NCBI RefSeq assembly: GCF_900105475.1
Contig: NZ_LT629777.1
Location: 1,364,001 to 1,428,000, forward strand
Direction of reading: 5' to 3'
Origin: Pseudomonas asplenii
Lineage (GTDB): Bacteria > Pseudomonadota > Gammaproteobacteria > Pseudomonadales > Pseudomonadaceae
Length of the DNA: 64,000 bases
The notes under the pieces are model-generated. The model did not search any database, was not told the origin of the DNA, and worked only from the letters and a program-made list of their open reading frames with translations. The position numbers and the translations under genes were made by a program. Below are positions 18,697-26,594 of the stretch, one piece after another (position 1 is the first letter of the stretch; each line of letters begins with the position of its first letter).

Positions 18697-18697
18697 A

Positions 18698-18730
18698 AAA
18701 ACGCCGACGCTGGTCGCTCGTCGGCGTTCA
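18698..18730 (-). terminator. terminator of the metQ-like gene
   Basis: Stem AACGCCGAC (18700-18708) pairs with GTCGGCGTT (18720-18728). Read on the minus strand it is followed by a run of six T, so it ends the metQ-like transcript. Confidence 0.85.
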
Positions 18731-18754
18731 AACCTTGAAGAGGTTGTCGGTGAA

Positions 18755-19537
18755 TCAGAACGCCGGCAGGACCGCGCCCTTGTACTTCGATTCGATGAAA
18801 GCCTTCACTTCAGGGCTGGTCAGCGCCTTGGCCAGCTTCTGGATGGCGTCGCTGTTCTGGTTGTCAGGACGGGCCACCAGGAAGTTCACGTAAGGCGAGT
18901 CGGCACCTTCGATCAGCAGGGCATCCTTGGCCGGGTTCAGGCCGGCTTCCAGCGCGTAGTTGGTGTTGATCAGGTCCAGATCGACCTGGTCCAGGACGCG
19001 CGGCAGCAGGGCCGATTCCAGTTCCTTGAACTTGAAGTGGTGCGGGTTCTTGGCAATGTCCTTGGGCGTCGACAGGGCGTTTTTCGGGTCCTTGAGTTCG
19101 ATCAGGCCCTTGCTCTGCAGCAGCAACAGGGCGCGGCCGGCGTTGCTACCCTCGTTAGGAATGGCGATGGTCGCACCATCCTTCAGCTCGGACAGGCTCT
19201 TGACCTTCTTCGAGTAGCCGCCGAAAGGTTCGACGTGCACACCGATCACGGTGACCAGGTTGGTGCCCTTGCCCTTGTTGAAGCCATCCAGGTAAGGCTT
19301 GGTCTGGAAGTAGTTGGCGTCCAGGTGCTTCTCGGCGACCTGGGTGTTGGGCTGTACGTAGTCGGTGAAGACTTTCACTTCCAGATCCACGCCTTCTTTG
19401 GCGAGGGTCGGTTTGATCAGTTCAAGGATTTCCGCGTGCGGGATCGGCGTGGCCGCTACTACCAGTTTTTCCCCAGCCTGGGCCAGGCCAGCGGTCAAAG
19501 CAGCCGCCAATGCGGTAAACAACAGAACCTTTTTCAT
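18755..19537 (-). CDS. MetQ/NlpA-family substrate-binding protein, orphan
   Basis: A 260-residue periplasmic binding protein. It contains VVAATPIPHAEILE, VFTDYVQPNTQVAEKHLDAN and IPNEGSNAGRALLLLQ, typical of D-methionine/NlpA binding proteins. The signal peptide ends in GLAQA, then GEKLVV, and there is no lipobox cysteine, so it should be soluble rather than a lipoprotein. AAGGACACTGC precedes the ATG. No metN or metI lies nearby, so it must use a distant ABC transporter. An AT-rich GGAATA motif upstream suggests control by sulfur supply. Confidence 0.85.
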   Translation of the reverse strand: MKKVLLFTALAAALTAGLAQAGEKLVVAATPIPHAEILELIKPTLAKEGVDLEVKVFTDYVQPNTQVAEKHLDANYFQTKPYLDGFNKGKGTNLVTVIGVHVEPFGGYSKKVKSLSELKDGATIAIPNEGSNAGRALLLLQSKGLIELKDPKNALSTPKDIAKNPHHFKFKELESALLPRVLDQVDLDLINTNYALEAGLNPAKDALLIEGADSPYVNFLVARPDNQNSDAIQKLAKALTSPEVKAFIESKYKGAVLPAF

Positions 19538-19635
19538 GCAGTGTCCTTATCGAAAATCACGGTCGTCACCGACGACAGCCTGGAGAAGAGAGGTGCAAGC
19601 AATTTGATATCGCTTGCATGGAGTGGAAGATACCG

Positions 19636-19654
19636 GGATTTTTTATTCCCGAAC
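19636..19654 (-). promoter_or_regulatory. CysB-box-like motif upstream of metQ-like gene
   Basis: On the minus strand GTTCGGGAATAAAAAATCC resembles TTCGTTAAGGAATAAGAAG (21549) and TTCGTTGACGGAATAAGAG (30395). It lies about 100 bp before the metQ-like start. Regulator assignment is inference. Confidence 0.4.
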
Positions 19655-19719
19655 AATACCTTTTATTCATCTTCATATTCATTTTACTCATATAAAGATT
19701 TCCCCGCCCCGACCCGCCC

Positions 19720-19822
19720 CTGTAGGAGCGTGGCTTGCCCGCGAACCGCCGCAGGCGGCCATCCGAAACTGTTTTGAATGGCCGCCGATGGCGGTTCGCG
19801 GGCAAGCCCGGCTCCTACAGGG
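19720..19822. repeat. long REP inverted pair
   Basis: CTGTAGGAGCGTGGCTTGCC plus CGCGAACCGCC on the left is mirrored by GGCGGTTCGCG plus GGCAAGCCCGGCTCCTACAG on the right. The two nearly perfect arms total about 100 bp. Confidence 0.88.
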
Positions 19823-19828
19823 ATGTGC

Positions 19829-19955
19829 ATGCCCCAGGGAGCGCGTACGCCGCAGGGAATGTACAGGCCACAGGGAACGGGCACGCCGCAGGAATGTACA
19901 GGCCACAGGAAACACGCACGCCGCAGGAGGAATGAACACTCCACAGCGTAGACGT
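19829..19955. repeat. 18-bp tandem repeat array, about six units
   Basis: Alternating units of about 18 bp follow the REP pair directly: ACGCCGCAGGGAATGTAC, AGGCCACAGGGAACGGGC, ACGCCGCAGGAATGTAC, AGGCCACAGGAAACACGC, ACGCCGCAGGAGGAATGA, and partial units at both ends. ACGCCGCAGG recurs at 19847, 19883 and 19918. The array ends five bases before the sigma-54 activator stop codon. Confidence 0.8.
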
Positions 19956-19959
19956 TCGA

Positions 19960-20856
19960 TCAGTCCAGCAGACGCTTGAGCGCCGCCCGCTCCTGCGCTG
20001 TGCTGCCCGCCAGCAGATGCTCGATCACCGCCAGCGGCTGTGGCAGGTTCAGGTGCTCCGGCAGAATCTCGTCGCCGCTGCTGACCAGCAGGGCGAAGTG
20101 GATGACGTTTTCCAGCTCACGGGTATTGCCCGGCCAACTGTGACGCTCCAGGGCACGCTGGGCGCTTTCGCTGATCAGCGGCAGCGGCAGGCTCAGGCGC
20201 TGACTGTAGATACCGATGAAGTATTCGGCCAGAGACAGGATGTCACCGACCCGCTCGCGCAGCGCCGGCAACTCCAGGTGACCTTCGCGGAGGTAGTGGT
20301 AGAGCCGCTCGTGAAACTTGCCCACCGCGACCGCCTGGGCCAGGTCGATGCTGCTCGCCGCGACCAGTCGTACATCCACCGGGCTCGGATGGTGTGCTCC
20401 GACGCGGGTGACTTCATGGTTCTCAAGCGCCGCCAGCAGCTTGACCTGGATGGGCAGCGGCAGGTCGCCGATCTCGTCCAGGTAGAGGGTGCCACCGTTG
20501 GCCGAACCGAACCAACCGGCGCGACTGCTCACCGAGCCGCTGTGGGCACCGACCGCATGGCCGAACAACTCGGCGTCGGCATAGGTGGGGCTGATGGCGC
20601 CGCAGTTCACCGAAACGAACAAGCCGCCACGATCGCTGGCACGGTGGATATGCCGGGCCAACAGCTCCTTGCCGCTGCCGGTCTCGCCGCGGATCAGCAC
20701 CGGCAAGGCCTTCGGCGCCAGTTCTTCAAGCTCTTCACGCAATTGGCGCGAACGCGGGTCGACAAATACCAGCGCCTTGGCGCGGATGCTCAGCGGACTT
20801 TTTTCCGCATCGGGAAAGGTCAGCAACGGCTGACCGAAGGTTTCATGCAGGCTCAT
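19960..20856 (-). CDS. sigma-54-interacting AAA+ activator lacking sensor and DNA-binding domains
   Basis: The ATG at 20856 gives 298 residues; the much longer ORF upstream is noncoding. Residues about 25-270 form an enhancer-binding-protein AAA+ domain: Walker A GETGSGKE at 57-64, Walker B GGTLYLDEIGDLP at 121-133, sensor II WPGNTRELEN at 241-250. The sigma-54-contacting loop, normally GAFTGA, reads GAHSGS (103-108). The chain ends about 30 residues after the AAA+ core without a Fis-type helix-turn-helix. It resembles the SfnR group of sulfur-linked activators, but loop and missing HTH make normal activation doubtful. It follows the hydrolase gene by 56 bp, probably in one operon. Confidence 0.8.
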   Translation of the reverse strand: MSLHETFGQPLLTFPDAEKSPLSIRAKALVFVDPRSRQLREELEELAPKALPVLIRGETGSGKELLARHIHRASDRGGLFVSVNCGAISPTYADAELFGHAVGAHSGSVSSRAGWFGSANGGTLYLDEIGDLPLPIQVKLLAALENHEVTRVGAHHPSPVDVRLVAASSIDLAQAVAVGKFHERLYHYLREGHLELPALRERVGDILSLAEYFIGIYSQRLSLPLPLISESAQRALERHSWPGNTRELENVIHFALLVSSGDEILPEHLNLPQPLAVIEHLLAGSTAQERAALKRLLD

Positions 20857-20912
20857 GACAGACTCCCGCCCGGTTCCGCCTGAAGGCGGGGGCGTTGAAC
20901 GAAGAAAAGAAT

Positions 20913-21494
20913 TCAGGCGCGGCGCAGGGAATGCTGTTCCATGCGGGTTTGCAGGCGATACAGGTAGGCGAATCCCTGCTCCCAACGCTGGTGGCCGGAC
21001 TTGACGTTGATATGCCCGGCACCACTGATGATGCCGGCTTCGGCGCCCCATTGACGGGCCAACTCCAGGGCCCTGGGGGCACTGACCGCAGGATCGTTGT
21101 CCGAGGCGACGATCTGGCTCGGGAACGGCAGCAGGTCGCTGGGGATCGGCGCAAAATTGCGCAACGCTGGCGCGCAAGCGGGCCGCTCGACATCGGCCGG
21201 AGCCACCAGCAGCGCACCGTGGACCTGGTGCAGCAGGTGGGTCGGCGCGGTGCGGGCCCAATGGGCCACGGTGATGCAACCCAGGCTATGGGCGATCAGG
21301 ATCACCGGCGTGCTGTCGGCAGCGATGGCTTCGGCCAGGGCCGCCACCCAGTCTTCGCGGCGCGGCGTCAGCCAGTCGGCCTGCTCCACCCGCGCAGCGT
21401 TGGGCAGGCTGTTCTGCCAGTGGGTTTGCCAATGATCTTCTGGCGATCCTTGCCAGCCCGGCACGATCAGATAACGAATCGACTCGTTGCGCAT
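20913..21494 (-). CDS. RBBP9/YdeN-type alpha/beta hydrolase
   Basis: A 193-residue small serine hydrolase: YLIVPGWQGSPEDHWQTHW near the start, nucleophile elbow AHSLG, Asp in ASDNDP, and His in GAGHINVKSGH, the usual catalytic triad of this family. The ATG at 21494 follows GGAGGAGTACCCC. Substrate is unknown. It is the first gene of a likely two-gene operon with the AAA+ activator, and a CysB-like motif lies about 60 bp upstream. Confidence 0.87.
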   Translation of the reverse strand: MRNESIRYLIVPGWQGSPEDHWQTHWQNSLPNAARVEQADWLTPRREDWVAALAEAIAADSTPVILIAHSLGCITVAHWARTAPTHLLHQVHGALLVAPADVERPACAPALRNFAPIPSDLLPFPSQIVASDNDPAVSAPRALELARQWGAEAGIISGAGHINVKSGHQRWEQGFAYLYRLQTRMEQHSLRRA

Positions 21495-21548
21495 GGGGTA
21501 CTCCTCCAGCGTTTGCGTTCCTGGTCGAGTATAGGGACGAGAGATATA

Positions 21549-21567
21549 TTCGTTAAGGAATAAGAAG
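21549..21567 (+). promoter_or_regulatory. CysB-box-like motif
   Basis: TTCGTTAAGGAATAAGAAG closely matches TTCGTTGACGGAATAAGAG in the atsK/lysR intergenic region at 30395. It lies upstream of the hydrolase gene. Confidence 0.45.
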
Positions 21568-21623
21568 CTATTTATTAAGATCACAAAGAAATATAAACCA
21601 GGTAGTCAGGGTGACCGTCAGTC

Positions 21624-21724
21624 CCTGTGGGAGCCGGCTTGCTGGCGATGGCGTCGCGATGCTCGCCGAAGAGGTGAAGAATGGCCGCCTGCGGCGGATC
21701 GTCAGCAAGCCGGCTCCCACAGGG
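21624..21724. repeat. REP pair of the GCTGGCGAT type
   Basis: CTGTGGGAGCCGGCTTGCTG plus GCGATGG is mirrored by CAGCAAGCCGGCTCCCACAG. This second REP family differs from the TTGCCCGCGAAG family elsewhere. Confidence 0.85.
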
Positions 21725-21777
21725 GGGATTAGTGTCCAACTTCCTGGGGGCAGCCCAGAGGTTGTTTTCGCGGAAAT

Positions 21778-21817
21778 AAAAAAGGGCCGCACCCTGCCAA
21801 GGAGACGGCCCGAAAAA
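21778..21817 (-). terminator. terminator of the tonB-exbB-exbD operon
   Basis: Stem GGGCCG (21784-21789) with CGGCCC (21806-21811), followed on the minus strand by CTTTTTTTAT. Confidence 0.75.
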
Positions 21818-21836
21818 CGCGAAGAATGTGTTGCGT

Positions 21837-22238
21837 TCAGCGTGCGGTGATCACCGACAGTTTGGTGATGCCCGCCCGCTCGATGGAGGCCATAGCCCGC
21901 GCCACTTCGCCGTAGTTCACGCCGTTGTCGGCCTGCAACTGGACCCGCAGCTCGGGGTCCTTGAGCTTCGCCGCCTGCAGGTTGGCTTGCAGCAGGTCGG
22001 GCTGGATCTCGTCCTTGTTGAGGAAGAATTTGCCGTTGCCGTCGATGCTCACCACAAACGGGTCCTTCTGCTCCACCGGCGCCACGGCTTCGGTCTTGGG
22101 CAGGTTGATCGGGATCGAATTGGTCAACAACGGCGCGGTGACGATGAACACCACCAGCAGTACCAGCATCACGTCCACCAGCGGCGTGACGTTGATTTCG
22201 CTCAGTACCTCATCACTGTCTTGAGTGGAAAAGGCCAT
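21837..22238 (-). CDS. exbD: ExbD, TonB energy-transducing subunit
   Basis: A 133-residue inner-membrane protein with one N-terminal transmembrane helix. The helix carries the essential aspartate (EINVTPLVDVMLVLLVVFIV), followed by a periplasmic domain. It works with ExbB to power TonB from the proton gradient. It starts one base after the exbB stop and is the last gene of a tonB-exbB-exbD cluster. Confidence 0.93.
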   Translation of the reverse strand: MAFSTQDSDEVLSEINVTPLVDVMLVLLVVFIVTAPLLTNSIPINLPKTEAVAPVEQKDPFVVSIDGNGKFFLNKDEIQPDLLQANLQAAKLKDPELRVQLQADNGVNYGEVARAMASIERAGITKLSVITAR

Positions 22239-22239
22239 G

Positions 22240-22965
22240 TCAGGACGCCTCCTTCACTTTCTGCGTGGCACCTTGGGCCTGGCCCTTGTTCACGGTCGGG
22301 TGCACCAGCACACGGAATGAACTCTTCTGCGCCAGGCTGTAGAAGTCGTGGGCAAAATCATCGAGGTCGGCAGCGGTCAGCTTCAGGCGGCGCAGGAAGT
22401 AGTTGTAGACCAGTACCGCCGGTACGGCGACGGCGATACCGACACCGGTCGCCACCAACGCGGCACCGATCGGCCCGGCCACCGTTTCGAGGCTGGCGGA
22501 ACCGGCGGCGCTGATGCCTTTCAGGGCTTCCATGATCCCCCACACGGTACCGAACAGACCAATGAACGGCGAGGTACTGCCGATACTGGCGACCACCGCC
22601 AGGCCGGTTTCCAGCGAGCGACGCTCCCGTACGATCTGCTGGCGCAGGGCGCGCTCCAGGCGGTCCTGATGGTTGATCGCCTGGCTCAGGTCGGCGGCCG
22701 GGCTGCCATCACCGACCTGGATCGCAGCGTAACCGGCCTGGGCCACGCGAGCCGCGGCGCCGGGCTGGGTTTCGCTCAGTTCGGCAGCCGAATCAAGGCT
22801 GGAGGCGGCCCAGAACTGTTTGTGGAAACGCCGATCCTGGCCCTTCAGGCGGCCGAACTGCACCGCCTTGAGCAGAGCCAGGCCCCAGGTGGCGACGGAG
22901 AAGACCACCAGCAGCCAGATCACCGCGCTTTCGATGGATTGGAGTGGAGATGCCAGTAAACTCAT
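22240..22965 (-). CDS. exbB: ExbB, TonB energy-transducing subunit
   Basis: A 241-residue MotA/TolQ/ExbB-family protein with three transmembrane segments: one near residues 12-32, and two around IGSTSPFIGLFGTVWGIMEA and GAALVATGVGIAVAVPAVL. It forms the proton channel with ExbD. AGAGGAAACACATC precedes the ATG. It lies 42 bp after tonB. Confidence 0.93.
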   Translation of the reverse strand: MSLLASPLQSIESAVIWLLVVFSVATWGLALLKAVQFGRLKGQDRRFHKQFWAASSLDSAAELSETQPGAAARVAQAGYAAIQVGDGSPAADLSQAINHQDRLERALRQQIVRERRSLETGLAVVASIGSTSPFIGLFGTVWGIMEALKGISAAGSASLETVAGPIGAALVATGVGIAVAVPAVLVYNYFLRRLKLTAADLDDFAHDFYSLAQKSSFRVLVHPTVNKGQAQGATQKVKEAS

Positions 22966-23007
22966 GATGTGTTTCCTCTTGAAAGCGTTTAGCGCGTGGG
23001 CGGCCGG

Positions 23008-23823
23008 TCAGTGGATCTTGAAGTCGATGGGTACGCTGACCCAGCCGACCTGGGCGACATCGCCCTGTTTGGCAGGGACAAAGCTCCAACGCTTCACCGC
23101 TGCCAGCGCAGCGTCGTCGAGTTGCTGGCGACCACTGCTTTTCTGAATCTGGATCTCGCCCGGCTTACCGCTGGCCAGGACCTGCACCCGCAGTACGACC
23201 GTGCCTTCCCAACCACGACGCTGGGCCAACGACGGGTATTCCGGCGCCGGGTTCTTCAGGTACGCGGCGTTGGCCGAGGCCGGTGTCACGGGTGTCGGGG
23301 CCGGTGGCGCCGGTGGGGCGGGCGGCACGGCAGGTTGCGGCGGTGCGGGCGGCTGCTCGACCGACTTGGGCACAGGCTTCGGCTCGGGCTTGGGTACCGG
23401 TTTCGGCTTGGGCACGGGTTTCGGCTTGGGCGGTGCCGGCTTCGCCGCCAGTTCGTCGACCACCGGGGGCGGCGGCTCCACGACGGGCGGCGGCGGTGGC
23501 GGTTGGACCGGCGGCGGCGGTTCGACCACGGGCGGTGCCGGCTGGGAAAACTCGATGGTCATCGGCGGAATTTCCGGCGGTACCACCGGCAGCACCGGGG
23601 TCTGCTGCTGACTCAGCCAGTAGATCACCGCGCCATGCAGCACCAGGGCAAACACCCCGAGCAATAACGCCTCGCGCCGGCTGAGAATGCCCTTGGGGGT
23701 TTTCTGCAAGCGCAGTTGCCCCAGCGGCGCACGGTGGGGCCGGCCGAGATCGACCAACTCGCCACCCGGTGCCTGGCGCCAGAGCACCTCGTGTGCACTG
23801 GCAGCGGTCTGGACATTGCCCAT
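23008..23823 (-). CDS. tonB: TonB energy-transducer protein
   Basis: A 271-residue TonB. The ATG at 23823 was preferred over an upstream in-frame start because CAGGAGTGATTCA precedes it. Domains: cytoplasmic N-terminus, one transmembrane helix (ALLLGVFALVLHGAVIYWL, about 50-68), a long proline-rich spacer with PPPPPVV and KPKPVPKPEP repeats, and a C-terminal domain with YPSLAQRRGWEGTVVLRVQV. It is downstream of and codirectional with a TonB-dependent receptor. A 30-bp element shared with the sulfate-ester genes lies in its promoter region, so this TonB may serve that receptor. Confidence 0.93.
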   Translation of the reverse strand: MGNVQTAASAHEVLWRQAPGGELVDLGRPHRAPLGQLRLQKTPKGILSRREALLLGVFALVLHGAVIYWLSQQQTPVLPVVPPEIPPMTIEFSQPAPPVVEPPPPVQPPPPPPVVEPPPPVVDELAAKPAPPKPKPVPKPKPVPKPEPKPVPKSVEQPPAPPQPAVPPAPPAPPAPTPVTPASANAAYLKNPAPEYPSLAQRRGWEGTVVLRVQVLASGKPGEIQIQKSSGRQQLDDAALAAVKRWSFVPAKQGDVAQVGWVSVPIDFKIH

Positions 23824-23920
23824 TGAATCACTCCTGCGGTCTTCAGCTGAAAATCGTCGCGGCTGCATTGGGCCGCGTCGAGGTGGCGATGATCCTCGCA
23901 GGCTGTTTAGTCCTGAAAGT

Positions 23921-23950
23921 AATCTTTAAAGTTATGAATATTCCAAAAGT
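23921..23950 (-). promoter_or_regulatory. CysB-box-like motif upstream of tonB
   Basis: On the minus strand TTTTGGAATATTCATAAC plus CTTTAAAG shares GGAATA and CTTTAA with the motif before the receptor (26471) and ats (32573) genes. It lies about 100 bp before the tonB start. Confidence 0.4.
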
Positions 23951-24030
23951 GAATATGAGTTTCTGACGACCTTCGTAAAGCCACGCGTATGAAGGGCTGC
24001 AGTCAATCGACGAAAAATCGATGCTTTCCG

Positions 24031-24060
24031 GGCATGAAAAATATTCCCCCAAGGCATGGG
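24031..24060 (-). promoter_or_regulatory. sulfate-ester regulon element, copy 1 (tonB)
   Basis: Minus-strand reading: CCCATGCCTTGGGGG, then AATATTTTTCATGCC. It matches the copy at 32628-32657 in 25 of 30 positions without gaps. It sits between the receptor stop and the tonB start, about 210 bp before tonB. Likely a LysR operator; inference. Confidence 0.6.
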
Positions 24061-24069
24061 ATTGAGCAC

Positions 24070-26442
24070 CTAGAAGTCATAGCGACCGGTGACACCCAAG
24101 GTTCTTGGGGTACCGAGCAGGCCTTCATAGCCGCCGTTGCTGGCGGTCCAGAGGGTGGTGTAGTAGGTCTTGTCGAAAGCGTTCTTCAGCCACAGCGAGA
24201 CATCCCACTGGCCCTGGTTGAAGTCGCCGCGCAGACCGGTGGACAGGTTGACCACCGCGTAGCTGGGGATCTGCCCGTAGGTGGAGTCCTCGACCGTGCC
24301 AACCGCCCGGGAACGGAACGCATAGCTGGCCGTGACGTAGGGTTCCAGGCCGTTGTCCAGGTTCCACTTGTACTCGCCGTTGGCATTGGCGATCCATTTC
24401 GAGGCGCCGACCACCTGGTGCCCGCTGAGATCGCAGGACGCTGGCGCTCCCGGACGCAAGCTGACTTCCGGTGGGCATGGCGCATCCTTATAGGACAGGT
24501 ACCGCACATCGTTGTAGGAGCCATTGAGGTTGAGCGTCAGCCCCCGCACCGGAATCAGCGTGCTTTCCACTTCCACACCCCGTGAGCGCACCGAACCGGC
24601 GTTGGTCAGGTACTGCACGCGGTTGGCGTAGTCATAGGCGTTGGTCTGGTAGCCGTTGACCTGAGTCCAGAACAGGTTGGCGTTGAGCTGCAGGCGCTTG
24701 TCCCACAGCGTGCTCTTGAAGCCCAGCTCGGCATTGTTCGCCCGCTCGGTGCCGATCAGCAGCGAGTCGGCGCCCGCAGTCGGGGCCGAGCCCACCACGA
24801 GGTTCACCCCGCCGGATTTCTCGCCATGGGACAGGGTCGCATAGCCGAGCAGTTCATCGCTGAAGCGATAACTGAGGTTGAGCAGGCCGGACGGGCTGGT
24901 GCTGTACTGGCTCAGATTGCCAGAGTCGTAGGCACCGGCACGGGCAAGTCGGGCGGTGGCGGCAGCACCGCTCACCGCAGCGCCGCCGAGCGGTGCGTCG
25001 CGGGTCACCCAGGCGCTTTTTTCCTCGTAGCTGCCGCGCAGGCCGGCGGTGAAGTCCAGGCGCTCGGTCAGGTGCCAGGTGCCCTGGGCGAACAGCGCGA
25101 AGCTGTCGGTATCGATATGCCCGTTGCCGATGCTGGTGACGTTGTTCAGCGCGCCGCTGGCGGTGCCATTCCAGATATCGGCCTGGGGCCCATAGTAGTT
25201 GAAGCTCTTGTTATCGAGCTTGGAGCCGAAGTAGTACGCCCCCAGCACATAGTCGAAGGCGCCGCCGGTAGGCGATGCCAGGCGGATTTCCTGGGACCAT
25301 TGCTTGTCTTCTACCGAGACTCCGGCGTTGTAGTACGCGGTGGTGTTGAGGCCATCGTCGTTGCGCGGGGTGAAGTTCCACCAGCGGTAGGCACTGATCG
25401 AGGTCAGGGTGAAGTCGTTGGGCAGGGTCCAGTTGGCCTCCAGCGAGCTGCCGCCCTGGAACACCGTGACCCGCTGCTGACCATTGAGATTCACCTCGCG
25501 ATGCGCGCCGTTGGCCAGGGTTGCGCCGGCGGCACTGGCCCGCGACTGGTAGAGATTGACGCCATTGATGGTCGGCCCGGTGCTGTACAGCACGCGGGTG
25601 CCCGCGCTTGAGTCTTCCTCGTTGTAGTCGCCGATCCAGCGCAGGTTGAAGTTCTCGTTGGGCTTGAACAGCAGTTGCGCGCGAAAGCCGTCCCGCGAGC
25701 CGCCGTTGAGGTCATGGCCGTCGTACTCGTTCTTGATGTCGCCGTCGCTGCGGGTGCGGTAGGCCGACAGGCGTCCGGCCAACTGGTCGTTGATCGGTCC
25801 GGAAATGCTGCCCTTGGTCTGGAAGTAGCCGTCCTCGCCCACCGAACTCTCGATGCTGCGCTCCGGGGTGAAGGTCGGCGCACGGGTGTTGATGTTGATC
25901 ACCCCGGCGGTGGTGTTCTTGCCGAACAGCGTGCCCTGGGGACCGCGCAGCACTTCCAGTTGCTCGATGTCCATCAGGTCGAACACCGCCATGCCCGGCC
26001 GCCCGAGGTAGACGTTGTCGATGTACAACCCGACGCTGCCCTCCAGGCCATCGCTGGCCGGGTTGTTGCCCAGGCCGCGAATCGACACGCTGGACTGGCG
26101 TGCATGCATGTAGGCGACGTTGACGCTGGGCACCAGTTGCTGCAGGTCCTGGATGCGATAGACGCGCTGGCTTTCCAGGGCCTGGCCGCTGACCACGCTG
26201 ATGGGCGTGGGCACGCTCTGCGAACTTTCCTCGCGACGGCGGGCAGTGACGGTCACGGTTTCCAGCCGGCCGCTGTCGGCCTTGGTCTTGCTGGTGCTGG
26301 CAAGCGGGACACTGTCCTGCGCGGGATCGCTCTCGGCAGCCTGGCCCAGCGAGCAACTGGCACTGCCTGCCAGCAACAGCGCCAGAGGCAGGCGCTTGAG
26401 CCGTCGCGAAGGATGAGGCACGGCAAGATGGGGCGACGTCAT
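24070..26442 (-). CDS. sftP: TonB-dependent receptor, SftP-like
   Basis: A 790-residue outer-membrane receptor with a signal peptide (LPLALLLAGSASCSLGQA), a plug domain (ETVTVTARRREESSQSVPT, IEQLEVLRGPQGTLFGKNTTAG) and a barrel ending in TLGVTGRYDF. AGGAGCCGCCC precedes the ATG. It is followed by its own tonB-exbB-exbD and is divergent from a LysR gene of the sulfate-ester cluster. The matching receptor in P. putida S-313 sulfate-ester metabolism is called SftP; that name is inferred from context. Likely ligands are sulfate esters. Confidence 0.82.
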   Translation of the reverse strand: MTSPHLAVPHPSRRLKRLPLALLLAGSASCSLGQAAESDPAQDSVPLASTSKTKADSGRLETVTVTARRREESSQSVPTPISVVSGQALESQRVYRIQDLQQLVPSVNVAYMHARQSSVSIRGLGNNPASDGLEGSVGLYIDNVYLGRPGMAVFDLMDIEQLEVLRGPQGTLFGKNTTAGVININTRAPTFTPERSIESSVGEDGYFQTKGSISGPINDQLAGRLSAYRTRSDGDIKNEYDGHDLNGGSRDGFRAQLLFKPNENFNLRWIGDYNEEDSSAGTRVLYSTGPTINGVNLYQSRASAAGATLANGAHREVNLNGQQRVTVFQGGSSLEANWTLPNDFTLTSISAYRWWNFTPRNDDGLNTTAYYNAGVSVEDKQWSQEIRLASPTGGAFDYVLGAYYFGSKLDNKSFNYYGPQADIWNGTASGALNNVTSIGNGHIDTDSFALFAQGTWHLTERLDFTAGLRGSYEEKSAWVTRDAPLGGAAVSGAAATARLARAGAYDSGNLSQYSTSPSGLLNLSYRFSDELLGYATLSHGEKSGGVNLVVGSAPTAGADSLLIGTERANNAELGFKSTLWDKRLQLNANLFWTQVNGYQTNAYDYANRVQYLTNAGSVRSRGVEVESTLIPVRGLTLNLNGSYNDVRYLSYKDAPCPPEVSLRPGAPASCDLSGHQVVGASKWIANANGEYKWNLDNGLEPYVTASYAFRSRAVGTVEDSTYGQIPSYAVVNLSTGLRGDFNQGQWDVSLWLKNAFDKTYYTTLWTASNGGYEGLLGTPRTLGVTGRYDF

Positions 26443-26470
26443 GGGCGGCTCCTGGTCAAGAAATACACAA

Positions 26471-26489
26471 CCGCATATTCCTTAAAGTT
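26471..26489 (-). promoter_or_regulatory. CysB-box-like motif upstream of the receptor
   Basis: On the minus strand AACTTTAAGGAATATGCGG. It agrees almost fully with TAACTTTAAGAAATATAGG before atsBC (32573). It lies about 30 bp before the receptor start. Confidence 0.5.
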
Positions 26490-26560
26490 ATTTATTTATG
26501 TTTATATGAAGATTTACTGCATAAGAGATTGCCTTTATAAGGAGTTGAGCGGATGCATAG

Positions 26561-26590
26561 CCAATGCATTTCCCCGATATTTTTTATGTG
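26561..26590 (+). promoter_or_regulatory. sulfate-ester regulon element, copy 2 (lysR/sftP)
   Basis: CCAATGCATTTCCCC, then GATATTTTTTATGTG, in the intergenic region between sftP and the first LysR gene, ending 4 bp before the LysR ATG. ATGCAT also occurs at 26553 and at the ATG itself (26595). Confidence 0.6.
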
Positions 26591-26594
26591 AAAA

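Noticed and set aside
19829..19955. Possible CRISPR array
   Set aside because: Units are contiguous 18-bp repeats with no unique spacers and no cas genes; it is a tandem repeat.
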